Below are positions 17,514-25,823 of a DNA stretch of 64,000 bases, one piece after another. The position numbers and the translations under genes are program-made. Each line of letters starts with the position of its first letter. The first letter of the stretch is position 1. The notes beneath the pieces are model-generated. The model was not told the DNA's origin. It was given only the letters and a program-made list of their open reading frames with translations, and searched no databases. Origin of the DNA: UBA935 sp031556725. GTDB lineage: Bacteria > Bacillota > Clostridia > Lachnospirales > Lachnospiraceae. The stretch lies in NCBI GenBank assembly GCA_031556725.1, contig JAVBSL010000011.1, positions 38,123 to 102,122 on the forward strand. The letters run 5' to 3'.

Positions 17514-17957
17514 ATGGAGGAACTGATTATTAAAAAATTATTATTGCAGATTGTTAAATTTGGTATTGTTGGAGTAATATGCTTTTTGATTGACTATTCT
17601 GTTACGGTGATATTAAATAGTAAATTCGATGTTTACTATCTGATTGCAAAGTTCTGGGGATTTGTAGTCTCAGTAATTGCTAACTACTTATTAAGCTTGA
17701 AATTTGTCTTTGCCAGAACCAATGAGATGGATAGGAAAAAAGAATTTTTATTCTATATTACATTGTCAGCGTTTGGACTGGTAATTAATGAAATTGTCAT
17801 GTACATTTATGTGGAAGTCGTTTACACAAAGATTTCTTTTATTCACAGTATGATACCCGCCCAGTACGTTGTGTCAAGCGGAGTGGTTATTGCTACCGGG
17901 GTGGTCATGATTTATAATTTTATCAGCCGAAAATTACTGCTGGAAAGGAAGGCCTGA
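17514..17957 (+). CDS. GtrA family membrane protein
   Basis: Four predicted membrane helices and the family core QIVKFGIVGVICFLIDYSV and ANYLLSLKFVFA identify GtrA (PF04138), small proteins thought to help flip polyprenyl-linked sugars for cell-surface glycosylation. The frame is open to an ATG at 17430. I choose the ATG at 17514 (MEELIIKK) because the family normally begins just before the first helix, though neither start has a convincing ribosome binding site. The gene stands next to two decayed genes and no glycosyltransferase. Confidence 0.82.
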   Translation: MEELIIKKLLLQIVKFGIVGVICFLIDYSVTVILNSKFDVYYLIAKFWGFVVSVIANYLLSLKFVFARTNEMDRKKEFLFYITLSAFGLVINEIVMYIYVEVVYTKISFIHSMIPAQYVVSSGVVIATGVVMIYNFISRKLLLERKA

Positions 17958-17963
17958 CATACT

Positions 17964-18342
17964 ATGATCTACTATCAGGACGAAGCAATATTAATTCGTG
18001 AAATACGGGAAACTGATCCGACAATTCTCTGCCAGGAGGAAATTGCCCAGGGCTGGGAGGCTACCGAAGAGAAATATCATCTCCGGCTTAAGGACATGGC
18101 AGAACAGAGAGCCATTGCGATGGTGGCCGAATGGCAGGGAAATGTTGCAGCAGAGTATGGCAGTAAAGTTATATTTGGGGGTGGGTTTGCACAGTGGCTA
18201 TGGCAGTGCTCAGCGAATGTACATCAAGCGGGGATACGTTCCTGACGGTTCCGGAGTATGGTATGGGGATAAAGTGTGCGAATCATACGGAATCTGCTGT
18301 AATAATGATGCCCTTGTTTTATACCTTATAAAGATTTTTTGA
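17964..18342 (+). pseudogene. Decayed GNAT acetyltransferase (internal deletion plus frameshift)
   Basis: The N-terminal frame reads MIYYQDEAILIREIRETD through MVAEWQGNVAAEYGSK. After about 18165 the family sequence continues in the next frame as GVGLHSGYGSAQRMYIKRGY and ends DALVLYLIKIF. The central strand and acetyl-CoA-binding loop of the GNAT fold, roughly 50 residues, are absent. The product of either frame would lack the cofactor site, so this is a relic. It directly follows GtrA with a 6-nt gap. Confidence 0.75.
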
Positions 18343-18410
18343 TTTGAACAAAATGTTAAAACATGCTATGATGTGCTACATAATAATTCCAAATCAGGAG
18401 GAAGCAGCTT

Positions 18411-19523
18411 ATGAAGGTAGGATGCGTAACAGAAGTTAAAAAACAGGAATATCGGGTGGGAATGACACCGGATAATGTGAAAGAATATATTGCCGCCGGC
18501 AATCAGGTATTTATCCAGAAGGATGCGGGCCTGGGCTCCGGTTTTACCACTGAAGAATATATCGAAGCAGGGGCGGTTGTGGTGGAAACAGCCAAAGAAG
18601 TATGGGATACCTGCGAAATGATCATCAAGGTAAAGGAGCCTTTGGAAGAGGAATATGGATTCTTGCGGGAAGGTATGATTTTGTATACCTATCTTCATCT
18701 GGCTGCCGACCGGAGATTAACCGAAGTTTTGATGGAAAAGAAGGTAAAAAGTGTTGCCTATGAAACCTTAACCGAAAAAGACGGCAGCCTGCCGTTATTA
18801 AAGCCCATGAGTGAGATTGCCGGCCGTCTGTCCGTTCAGGAAGGAGCCAAATATCTGGAAAAAACCTATGGGGGTTCGGGGGTATTGCTTTCCGGTGTAC
18901 CGGGAACCAAAAAGGCCAAGATCGTTATCCTCGGAGCCGGAAATGTAGGTATGAATGCCTGTAAGATTGCAGTGGGAATCGGAGCAGATGTTACGATTAT
19001 CGATATTAATCTGAATAAACTGACCCAATTGGATCAGATGTATGGGGAACGGATTCAAACCCTGGCAAGCTCTGACAGTGTGATTGAAGCAGAAGTAAAA
19101 GATGCCGACTTAGTAATCGGTTCGGTATTGATTCCCGGTAAACAGGCACCTAAGATTTTCAAGAAAAAGTATCTAGCAACTATGCGTCCGGGAAGTGTTG
19201 TGGTAGACGTTGCAGTGGATCAGGGGGGCTGTCTGGAAACTACCAGACCGACCTATCACGAAGATCCTATTTATACCGTAGATGGCATTATTCATTATTG
19301 TGTAGGGAATATGCCCGGTGCAGTTCCCAGAACATCGACCATTGCACTGACCAATTATACCATGGGTTATGGTCTGCAGATTGCAAAAAAAGGACTGGAA
19401 AAAGCCTGTGCGCAGAATCCGGTTATTTATTCCGGTATTAACACCTACGGTGGAAAATGCACCTGCGCCAATGTTGCAGTGGGATTCGATATGGAAGATG
19501 TAGATGTGCGGACACTTGTTTGA
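18411..19523 (+). CDS. ald: Alanine dehydrogenase
   Basis: The 370-residue enzyme interconverts L-alanine and pyruvate plus ammonia with NAD. Seen are the N-terminal MKVGCVTEVKKQEYRVGMTP, the substrate Lys and His regions (KVKEPLEEEY, LYTYLHLAAD), the Rossmann fingerprint ILGAGNVGMNACKIAVGIG and the C-terminal HYCVGNMPGAVPRTST. The length is normal. An AGGAGG site precedes the ATG. A MATE gene follows 14 nt after the stop, so the two are probably co-transcribed. Confidence 0.95.
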   Translation: MKVGCVTEVKKQEYRVGMTPDNVKEYIAAGNQVFIQKDAGLGSGFTTEEYIEAGAVVVETAKEVWDTCEMIIKVKEPLEEEYGFLREGMILYTYLHLAADRRLTEVLMEKKVKSVAYETLTEKDGSLPLLKPMSEIAGRLSVQEGAKYLEKTYGGSGVLLSGVPGTKKAKIVILGAGNVGMNACKIAVGIGADVTIIDINLNKLTQLDQMYGERIQTLASSDSVIEAEVKDADLVIGSVLIPGKQAPKIFKKKYLATMRPGSVVVDVAVDQGGCLETTRPTYHEDPIYTVDGIIHYCVGNMPGAVPRTSTIALTNYTMGYGLQIAKKGLEKACAQNPVIYSGINTYGGKCTCANVAVGFDMEDVDVRTLV

Positions 19524-19537
19524 AAAAGAGGTATCTA

Positions 19538-20938
19538 ATGGAAAATACAGTAAAACCCATGGCTAATCCGTTGGCCACGGGGGATATCAAAGCGCTGATC
19601 TTAAAATACGGAATTCCGGCGACCATCAGCTTTTTGGTAGGAGCATTTTATAACATCGTGGACCAGGTTTTTATCGGTCGGGGTGTGGGAATACTGGGGA
19701 ATGCGGCCACGAATGTGGCTTTTCCTCTGTCTACGCTCTGCACATCGGTATTTTTACTGATTGGAATAGGCAGTGCGGCTAATTTTAATCTGAATATGGG
19801 AGCAGGCAACCACGAGAAAGCCTTTCGCACTGTTGGTACGGGAATTACTTTGCTGGCGGTGTGCGGCGTGGCCATCAGTATAGTCGTATTAATCTTTTTG
19901 GAACCGCTGATGCGGGCATTTGGTGCAGACAATGAGGTACTTTCTTTAGCATTGACCTATACCGGGATTACCGCCCTTGGTTTTCCGTTTTTGATTTTTT
20001 CTTCAGGTGCAACCCAACTGATTCGGGCGGATGGCAGTCCGACGTATTCCATGCTTTGTGTGATGTCGGGAGCGATTATTAATACGATTTTAGATCCAAT
20101 CTTTATCTTTGGCTTTAAAATGGGAATGGCGGGAGCTGCGTGGGCTACGGTAATTGGACAGTTTATTTCTTTTCTTTTAGTGGTACGGTACTTAACCAGA
20201 TTCAAGACCTTTCGCATTACCGGAGAGTATTTGAAACCCGATGTAAAGTATATCAAGTTAGTATTGACGCTGGGGATGGCTTCTTTCTTTAATCAGATAG
20301 CCATGGCGATAACTCAGATTGTGATGAATAATACGCTGACTCACTATGGCGAGTTGTCAGACTACGGCCGGGATATTCCGCTGGCCTGTGTGGGTGTTAT
20401 TACCAAGGTAAATATCGTATTGATGGCCTTTACATTGGGAACGGCCCAGGGGTGCCAGCCGATTTTCGGATTTAACTATGGTGCGAAGAACTATGCCAGA
20501 GTGCGGCAAACCTTAAAAACTGCTGCCATAACCGTAACTTGTATTACAACAGTAGCATTTATCTGTTTTCAGCTTTTCCCGAGACAGATTATCAGTATCT
20601 TCGGACAGGGCGATGAGATGTATTATCAGTTTGCCGAGCGGTATTTCAAGATTTTTTTGTTTATGACTTTTGTTAATGGTATTCTCCCGCTGACGGCTAA
20701 TTTTTTTACTTCCATCGGAAAGGCTCCCAAGGGAATCTTTTTATCCCTTACCAGGCAGATTATATTCCTGCTTCCGTTGATTATTATTTTCCCGATTTTT
20801 ATGGGGATTGATGGGGTGATGTATGCAGGACCGATTGCCGATTTTGCGGCAGTGGTAATGGCTGGGATACTGGTATTTCCGCAGGTAAGGTGGATGAAGG
20901 AACAGGAAAAGGAGATGGAAAATGAAAATCACATTTGA
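19538..20938 (+). CDS. MATE family efflux transporter
   Basis: A 466-residue, 12-helix Na+/H+-coupled drug exporter with the hallmark start NPLATGDIKALILKYGIPAT, DQVFIGRGVGILGNAA and the mirrored second half (GTAQGCQPIFGFNYGA). The frame is open to 19457 inside ald, but AAGAGG before the ATG at 19538 and the family N-terminus fix the start. It shares 17 bp with the following HD gene. Confidence 0.92.
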   Translation: MENTVKPMANPLATGDIKALILKYGIPATISFLVGAFYNIVDQVFIGRGVGILGNAATNVAFPLSTLCTSVFLLIGIGSAANFNLNMGAGNHEKAFRTVGTGITLLAVCGVAISIVVLIFLEPLMRAFGADNEVLSLALTYTGITALGFPFLIFSSGATQLIRADGSPTYSMLCVMSGAIINTILDPIFIFGFKMGMAGAAWATVIGQFISFLLVVRYLTRFKTFRITGEYLKPDVKYIKLVLTLGMASFFNQIAMAITQIVMNNTLTHYGELSDYGRDIPLACVGVITKVNIVLMAFTLGTAQGCQPIFGFNYGAKNYARVRQTLKTAAITVTCITTVAFICFQLFPRQIISIFGQGDEMYYQFAERYFKIFLFMTFVNGILPLTANFFTSIGKAPKGIFLSLTRQIIFLLPLIIIFPIFMGIDGVMYAGPIADFAAVVMAGILVFPQVRWMKEQEKEMENENHI

Positions 20939-21581
20939 CGAAATCATTCAGGATGAAACAATTAAAACATACATTAAGAAGGCTGATGAATCGCTTTTAG
21001 CCCTGGGTTATACCGAGCACAGCTTTGCCCATGTCAGAAAGGTGGCGGAATCTGCCGGTGAAATCCTGCGGGTGCAGGGGTTTAGCGAGCAGGAAATTGA
21101 ACTGGCGAAAATTGCCGGTTATCTCCATGATATCGGCAATGTGGTAAACCGGGTGGATCATGCTCAAAGCGGTGCGGTAATGGCTTTTCGTATCTTGGAT
21201 AAGATGAATGTGGAACCGGAGGAAATCGCCACCATCGTAACGGCTATCGGCAATCATGATGAATCTACGGCCTTTCCGGTTAATCCGGTGGCAGCAGCAT
21301 TGATTCTGGCGGATAAGACCGATGTGCGATGCAGCCGGGTGCGCAACCAGGACACGGTTACTTTTGACATTCATGACCGGGTGAATTTTTCTGTTAAGGA
21401 ATCCCGGATCGAGGTGGAAAAGGACGAGTATATCGAGCTTCATATGACGATTGATACGGAAGTTTGTGCGGTCATGGATTACTTTGAAATCTTTTTAGGT
21501 CGGATGATTCTTTGCCGGAAGGCGGCTGAGAAGCTGGGACTGCAATTTCGCCTGAATATTAACGGCCAGCGGCTTATTTAA
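20922..21581 (+). CDS. HD domain phosphohydrolase-like protein
   Basis: The metal-binding HD signature is visible as YTEHSFAHVRKV, GYLHDIGNV and GNHDES, with a later Asp in LILADKTDVRC. That is the order of the HD/PDEase superfamily, which hydrolyses phosphoesters of nucleotides or related metabolites. The C-terminal ~70 residues look like a small alpha/beta extension. The gene starts inside the MATE gene (17-bp overlap, with AAGGAGATGG as ribosome binding site). The specific substrate is unknown. Confidence 0.88.
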   Translation: MKITFDEIIQDETIKTYIKKADESLLALGYTEHSFAHVRKVAESAGEILRVQGFSEQEIELAKIAGYLHDIGNVVNRVDHAQSGAVMAFRILDKMNVEPEEIATIVTAIGNHDESTAFPVNPVAAALILADKTDVRCSRVRNQDTVTFDIHDRVNFSVKESRIEVEKDEYIELHMTIDTEVCAVMDYFEIFLGRMILCRKAAEKLGLQFRLNINGQRLI

Positions 21582-21589
21582 AAAAAGCT

Positions 21590-21617
21590 TTGAACTATTG
21601 CATATTTAGGGTATAAT
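21590..21617 (+). promoter_or_regulatory. Sigma-A promoter of asnS-asnA
   Basis: TTGAAC at 21590-21595 and TATAAT at 21612-21617 are separated by 16 bp. The leader to the asnS ATG at 21653 is too short for a T-box, so no tRNA-sensing riboswitch is present. Confidence 0.7.
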
Positions 21618-21652
21618 CTATATGATTGTAAAAAGTAAAGGAGTTTAGAGAT

Positions 21653-23044
21653 ATGGAACTGATCAATATTAAGGAATTATTCAGGAATCAAGGTGAATAT
21701 ATTGGGAAGGAAGTAACCATCGGCGGATGGCTTCGAAGCAAAAGGGATTCCAAGACCTTTGGCTTTCTGGTTATCAATGACGGAACTTTTTTTGAACCGT
21801 TGCAGGCGGTATATGGAGATCAGTTAAATAACTTTGCAGAGATATCCAAGCTGAATGTGGGTGCTGCCGTAATTGTAACCGGTGTGGTAACCGCTACCCC
21901 TGATGCCAAGCAGCCTTTTGAGATTCAAGCTTCTAAGGTAGAGATTGAAGGAGAGTCGGCACCGGATTATCCGTTGCAGAAAAAGCGGCATTCCTTTGAA
22001 TATCTGAGAAGTATTTCTCATTTACGCCCCAGAACCAATACCTTTCAGGCGGTATTCCGGGTACGTTCGCTGATTGCCTTTGCACTTCACCAGTTTTTCC
22101 GGGAAAGAGATTTTATTTATGTGCATACCCCCATTATTACCGGCAGTGACTGTGAGGGTGCCGGTGAAATGTTCCGGGTAACCACGATGGATTTGAATAA
22201 TCTTCCCATGAATGAGGAAGGAAAATTAGATACCACTCAGGACTTCTTTGGTAAGGAAACCAACTTAACCGTTAGCGGTCAGTTAAACGGGGAAACCTTT
22301 GCCATGGCCTTTAAGAATATCTATACCTTTGGACCGACTTTCCGGGCAGAGAATTCCAACACCACCAGACATGCGGCAGAGTTCTGGATGATTGAGCCGG
22401 AAATGGCTTTTGCCGATTTGACTGACGATATGATGTTAGCGGAGAGTATGCTGAAGTATGTGATTAATTATGTATTGGAGCAGGCACCGGAAGAAATGGC
22501 ATTCTTTAATGAGTTTGTGGATAAAGGATTGCTGGAGCGTCTGGAAAATGTGGCTAAATCCGATTTTGCTCATGTTACTTATACAGAGGCAATTGAGTTA
22601 CTGGAAAAACACAATGATGAATTTGAATATAAAGTATCCTGGGGCTGTGACTTGCAGACCGAGCATGAACGCTTCCTGACCGAGAAGGAATTTAAACGCC
22701 CGGTATTCGTAACAGACTATCCTAAGGAGATCAAAGCCTTTTACATGAAAATGAATGAGGATAATAAGACAGTAGCAGCGATGGACTGTTTAGTACCCGG
22801 AATCGGTGAGATTATCGGCGGCAGCCAGAGGGAAGATGATTACGATAAGCTGGTTGGCCGGATGAAGGAAATGAATCTGAATGAAGAAGATTATGATTTT
22901 TATCTGGATCTCAGAAAATATGGTACAGCCAGACATGCCGGGTTCGGTTTGGGATTCGAACGCTGCGTAATGTATATTACCGGAATGGGCAATATCAGAG
23001 ACGTACTGCCATTCCCCAGAACTGTTAACAATTGTGAATTATAG
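21653..23044 (+). CDS. asnS: Asparaginyl-tRNA synthetase
   Basis: A class IIb synthetase that charges tRNA-Asn in the cytosol. An N-terminal OB-fold anticodon-binding domain (about 1-110) is followed by the catalytic core with motif 2 (FGPTFRAENSNTTRHAAEFW) and motif 3 (GLGFERCVMYITG). The Asn-specific features and the 463-residue length are normal. GGAG lies upstream of the ATG. It forms an operon with asnA 15 nt downstream, coupling Asn supply and use. Confidence 0.97.
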   Translation: MELINIKELFRNQGEYIGKEVTIGGWLRSKRDSKTFGFLVINDGTFFEPLQAVYGDQLNNFAEISKLNVGAAVIVTGVVTATPDAKQPFEIQASKVEIEGESAPDYPLQKKRHSFEYLRSISHLRPRTNTFQAVFRVRSLIAFALHQFFRERDFIYVHTPIITGSDCEGAGEMFRVTTMDLNNLPMNEEGKLDTTQDFFGKETNLTVSGQLNGETFAMAFKNIYTFGPTFRAENSNTTRHAAEFWMIEPEMAFADLTDDMMLAESMLKYVINYVLEQAPEEMAFFNEFVDKGLLERLENVAKSDFAHVTYTEAIELLEKHNDEFEYKVSWGCDLQTEHERFLTEKEFKRPVFVTDYPKEIKAFYMKMNEDNKTVAAMDCLVPGIGEIIGGSQREDDYDKLVGRMKEMNLNEEDYDFYLDLRKYGTARHAGFGLGFERCVMYITGMGNIRDVLPFPRTVNNCEL

Positions 23045-23059
23045 GATATAGGAGAGAGT

Positions 23060-24070
23060 ATGAGTAAAATAGTAATTCCCGAAGGATACACATCCCTTTT
23101 AGATATCAGAAAAACCGAAGCGGCCATCAAAAGAGTTAAAGATTTCTTTGAAAGAGAACTGGCAACCCAGTTAAATCTGCGAAGAGTTTCCGCTCCTCTT
23201 TTTGTAACTCCCGAATCAGGACTTAACGATAACCTGAATGGAGTAGAGCGGCCGGTAAGCTTTGGTATCAAAGAGCAGGATGATGCGGAAGTGGAAATCG
23301 TTCATTCTCTGGCTAAGTGGAAAAGACTGGCGCTAAAGCGTTATGGATTTTTTAATGGCGAGGGTCTTTATACCGATATGAATGCCATTCGCAGGGATGA
23401 AGAAACGGATAATATCCATTCTATTTTCGTGGATCAGTGGGACTGGGAAGTGATTATTGATAAGGAAGAACGGACGGTTGAGAAACTTAAAGAAGTCGTT
23501 AAATCAGTTTATGAAGCTTTAAGGGTGACCGAGAAATATATTGCCAATAAGTATGACTATGTAGAATGTTTCCTGCCGGAGGAGATTACTTTTATAACCT
23601 CGCAAGAGTTGGAGGATTTATATCCTGATAAAACAGCTAAAGAACGGGAAGGACTGATTGCCAAAGAAAAGGGTGCTGTTTTCATTATGCAGATCGGCGG
23701 TGCGCTGGTTTCAGGCGAGAAGCATGACGGCCGGGCTCCCGACTATGATGACTGGCAGCTAAACGGAGATATTATTGTTTATTACCCGGTGTTAGATATT
23801 CCGTTAGAGCTTTCTTCCATGGGTATCCGGGTGGATGAGGAAGCATTACAGAGACAGCTGGAAATAGCAGGCTGCCCCGAACGTGCCGAATTACCTTTCC
23901 AGAAGATGCTGTTAAACGGCGAACTGCCCTATACCATCGGCGGCGGAATCGGACAGTCCCGGATTTGTATGTTTTATCTGCGCAAGGCTCATATCGGCGA
24001 AGTGCAATCTTCTATCTGGCCGGATGAAGTCTGGGCGGAGGCAGAGAAAAAGGGCGTAAACTTATTATAG
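23060..24070 (+). CDS. asnA: Aspartate-ammonia ligase
   Basis: The ammonia-dependent asparagine synthetase (336 residues) makes Asn from Asp, ammonia and ATP. The family stretches LNLRRVSAPLFVTPESGLND, VERPVSF, LYTDMNAIRRDEE, VDQWDWE and the C-terminal GGGIGQSRICMFYLRKAHIG are all present. Its fold resembles class II synthetases, and it sits directly downstream of asnS with a ribosome binding site in the 15-nt gap. Confidence 0.97.
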   Translation: MSKIVIPEGYTSLLDIRKTEAAIKRVKDFFERELATQLNLRRVSAPLFVTPESGLNDNLNGVERPVSFGIKEQDDAEVEIVHSLAKWKRLALKRYGFFNGEGLYTDMNAIRRDEETDNIHSIFVDQWDWEVIIDKEERTVEKLKEVVKSVYEALRVTEKYIANKYDYVECFLPEEITFITSQELEDLYPDKTAKEREGLIAKEKGAVFIMQIGGALVSGEKHDGRAPDYDDWQLNGDIIVYYPVLDIPLELSSMGIRVDEEALQRQLEIAGCPERAELPFQKMLLNGELPYTIGGGIGQSRICMFYLRKAHIGEVQSSIWPDEVWAEAEKKGVNLL

Positions 24071-24080
24071 AGACATTAAT

Positions 24081-24986
24081 ATGCAGATAAACAGATTATT
24101 TGAAACAGTGTACATATTGCTGGATAAAAAAACGGTAACAGCGAAAGAACTGGCAGAGCGTTTTGAAGTTTCCACCCGAACTATTCTGCGGGATATCGAT
24201 GCACTTTCGGCGGCTGGCATACCGATCTATACTACTCAGGGAAAAGGCGGCGGTATTTCCCTGATGGATCATTTTGTCTTAAATAAGTCGGTGATATCCG
24301 AAGAGGAACAAAATGAGATTTTATTTGCTCTGAAAAGTATGGGTACGGTGCGGAATTTGGATGCCGGTCATACACTTGATAAGCTGAAATCTCTGTTCCA
24401 AAAGGAAAATACCGATTGGATTGATATTGATTATTCCAATTGGGGAAGCCCGGTAACCGAGCGGCAGAATTTTAACTTGTTAAAACAGGCCGTACTGAAA
24501 AGGCAGGTCATTGAATGTGAATATCTGAACCGGTACGGACAGCGGCGGCATCGGAAGGTGGAGCCCCTGCGTATCGTGTTTAAGTCTCATTCCTGGTATC
24601 TGCAGGGATTTTGTCTGGAAAAGCAGGATTATCGGATCTATAAGCTGACCCGGATGCGGGAATTGACGGTATGTGATGAATATTTTGAGCGGGAACTGCC
24701 GCCGGATGTGAAATTGGATAATACAAATACAGAAGGCATGGAATTTACTTGTGTAGAATTGAAATTTTCTCAAGAGGTTGCATATCGGGTTTATGATGAA
24801 TATGATGACAGGCGAATTGCGGTAAATGAGGATGGCAGCCTGACGGCTTCGGCAGATTATCCCTATGACGAATGGGTAGTGGGACACATTTTATCTTTTG
24901 GTGATTATGTGGAAGTTCTGAAACCGGAGTTTGTCAGAAAGGATATCGCGAAGCGGGCGGAAAATATTGCAAAAAAATATAAATAA
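24081..24986 (+). CDS. YafY-type transcriptional regulator (HTH_11 + WYL)
   Basis: Residues 1-60 are a winged helix of the HTH_11 type (LDKKTVTAKELAERFEVSTR, TILRDIDALSAAGIPI). A WYL domain (about 140-215) has RQVIECEYLNRYGQRRHRKV and WYLQGFCLEKQDYRIYKL, and a C-terminal WCX-like extension follows. WYL domains sense nucleic acid or nucleotide ligands. The gene starts 10 nt after asnA and ends at a strong terminator, so it is the last gene of the asnS transcript. Its targets are unknown. Confidence 0.9.
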   Translation: MQINRLFETVYILLDKKTVTAKELAERFEVSTRTILRDIDALSAAGIPIYTTQGKGGGISLMDHFVLNKSVISEEEQNEILFALKSMGTVRNLDAGHTLDKLKSLFQKENTDWIDIDYSNWGSPVTERQNFNLLKQAVLKRQVIECEYLNRYGQRRHRKVEPLRIVFKSHSWYLQGFCLEKQDYRIYKLTRMRELTVCDEYFERELPPDVKLDNTNTEGMEFTCVELKFSQEVAYRVYDEYDDRRIAVNEDGSLTASADYPYDEWVVGHILSFGDYVEVLKPEFVRKDIAKRAENIAKKYK

Positions 24987-24988
24987 AA

Positions 24989-25017
24989 AAGTGACTATAA
25001 ATAAGTCACTTTTTTTG
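24989..25017 (+). terminator. Rho-independent terminator
   Basis: AAGTGACT and AGTCACTT arms (24989-24996, 25004-25011) enclose a 7-nt loop and run into a T7 tract. It ends the asnS-asnA-WYL operon. Confidence 0.85.
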
Positions 25018-25099
25018 GGTCAAAAAAACCTCTGGCAGCAGGAGCCATATTCCAGTTCCCAGGCCTGCAACAGTCATATTGTTGCCTCAAAAACTAATT

Positions 25100-25708
25100 T
25101 TATAATGATGATTCAATTTGCCGTATGGACTTTTTGTCCAATATTCCACCGGTTAAAGAGGCAAAGATATAATTGTCAATTTTATTATCCTTAAGGGTTT
25201 TTCTTATTGCTATAAGAACATTCAGAATGTCCAGCAGGATGGATTTGCGCATGGTTTCCTTTATTTCGGTCATATCAATGGACAGAAGCATATTGACTAT
25301 CTTACCGCTTAAATCCGGCTTTGCTTCGGCAATTTTTCCTAATGCCTGAATACTCTGGCGAATCGTTATCGGCCGGTCATCATGTAAAAGCGCTTCGCAG
25401 TCATCAAGTGAAGCTATGATTTTATTTTCAGTATCCCATTTGCTGTTTTCCGCAAGCAGCATAATACCGATGCTCCGCTGATAGGAATTGGCATCTTTCA
25501 ATTTCGCACAGAAAGTTTCCCAGAAAGGATAAACATCCCCCAAAAACTGTGACCGGTATTGAAGCAGCAAAAACGCTTGATATCTGATTTTATCATCCTT
25601 TTCGGACAATAGCTCCACAAGCTCAGGCAGCATAGAGCAATCAATGGTTCTTGCCACTTCCGGCAATTCTTCTTTAGTAATTGACGATAAAAATTCTGAT
25701 ATTAACAT
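25100..25708 (-). CDS. HEAT-repeat-like protein, 202 aa
   Basis: An all-alpha soluble protein whose paired helices recur with about a 40-residue spacing (LPELVELLSEKDDKIRYQAF, FCAKLKDANSYQRSIGIMLL, ALLHDDRPITIRQSIQALGK), the pattern of HEAT/Armadillo repeats. There is no catalytic motif. It would act as a binding scaffold; the partner is unknown. AGGAGG precedes the ATG. An almost perfect 16-bp inverted repeat stands about 55 nt upstream over its likely promoter. Confidence 0.75.
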   Translation of the reverse strand: MLISEFLSSITKEELPEVARTIDCSMLPELVELLSEKDDKIRYQAFLLLQYRSQFLGDVYPFWETFCAKLKDANSYQRSIGIMLLAENSKWDTENKIIASLDDCEALLHDDRPITIRQSIQALGKIAEAKPDLSGKIVNMLLSIDMTEIKETMRKSILLDILNVLIAIRKTLKDNKIDNYIFASLTGGILDKKSIRQIESSL

Positions 25709-25752
25709 TTACTTTAACCTCCTCATATAAATATTCCCAATACGTTCCATCA

Positions 25753-25802
25753 TGTTTATTATATCACACAAATATGACGTCATGATGTCATATTTGTGTG
25801 AT
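25753..25802 (-). promoter_or_regulatory. Long palindrome overlapping a TATAAT box (putative operator)
   Basis: Perfect 16-nt arms at 25763-25778 and 25787-25802 are separated by 8 nt, with an internal TGACGTCA palindrome. On the minus strand TATAAT lies right at the inner edge of the repeat, so a repressor bound here would cover the promoter of the HEAT-repeat gene. The repeat also lies 22 bp after the MATE stop codon and could fold as a hairpin there, but no U-run follows. Confidence 0.55.
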
Positions 25803-25823
25803 TATAGAATCTGCTTCTGCAAC

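Noticed and set aside
21582..21652. T-box riboswitch before asnS
   Set aside because: Only about 35 nt lie between the predicted transcript start and the ATG; no specifier stem or T-box sequence fits.
25006..25077. 23-codon peptide on the minus strand after the HEAT-repeat gene
   Set aside because: It has a GAGG-like site at fair spacing, but it runs into the opposing terminator and has no other support.
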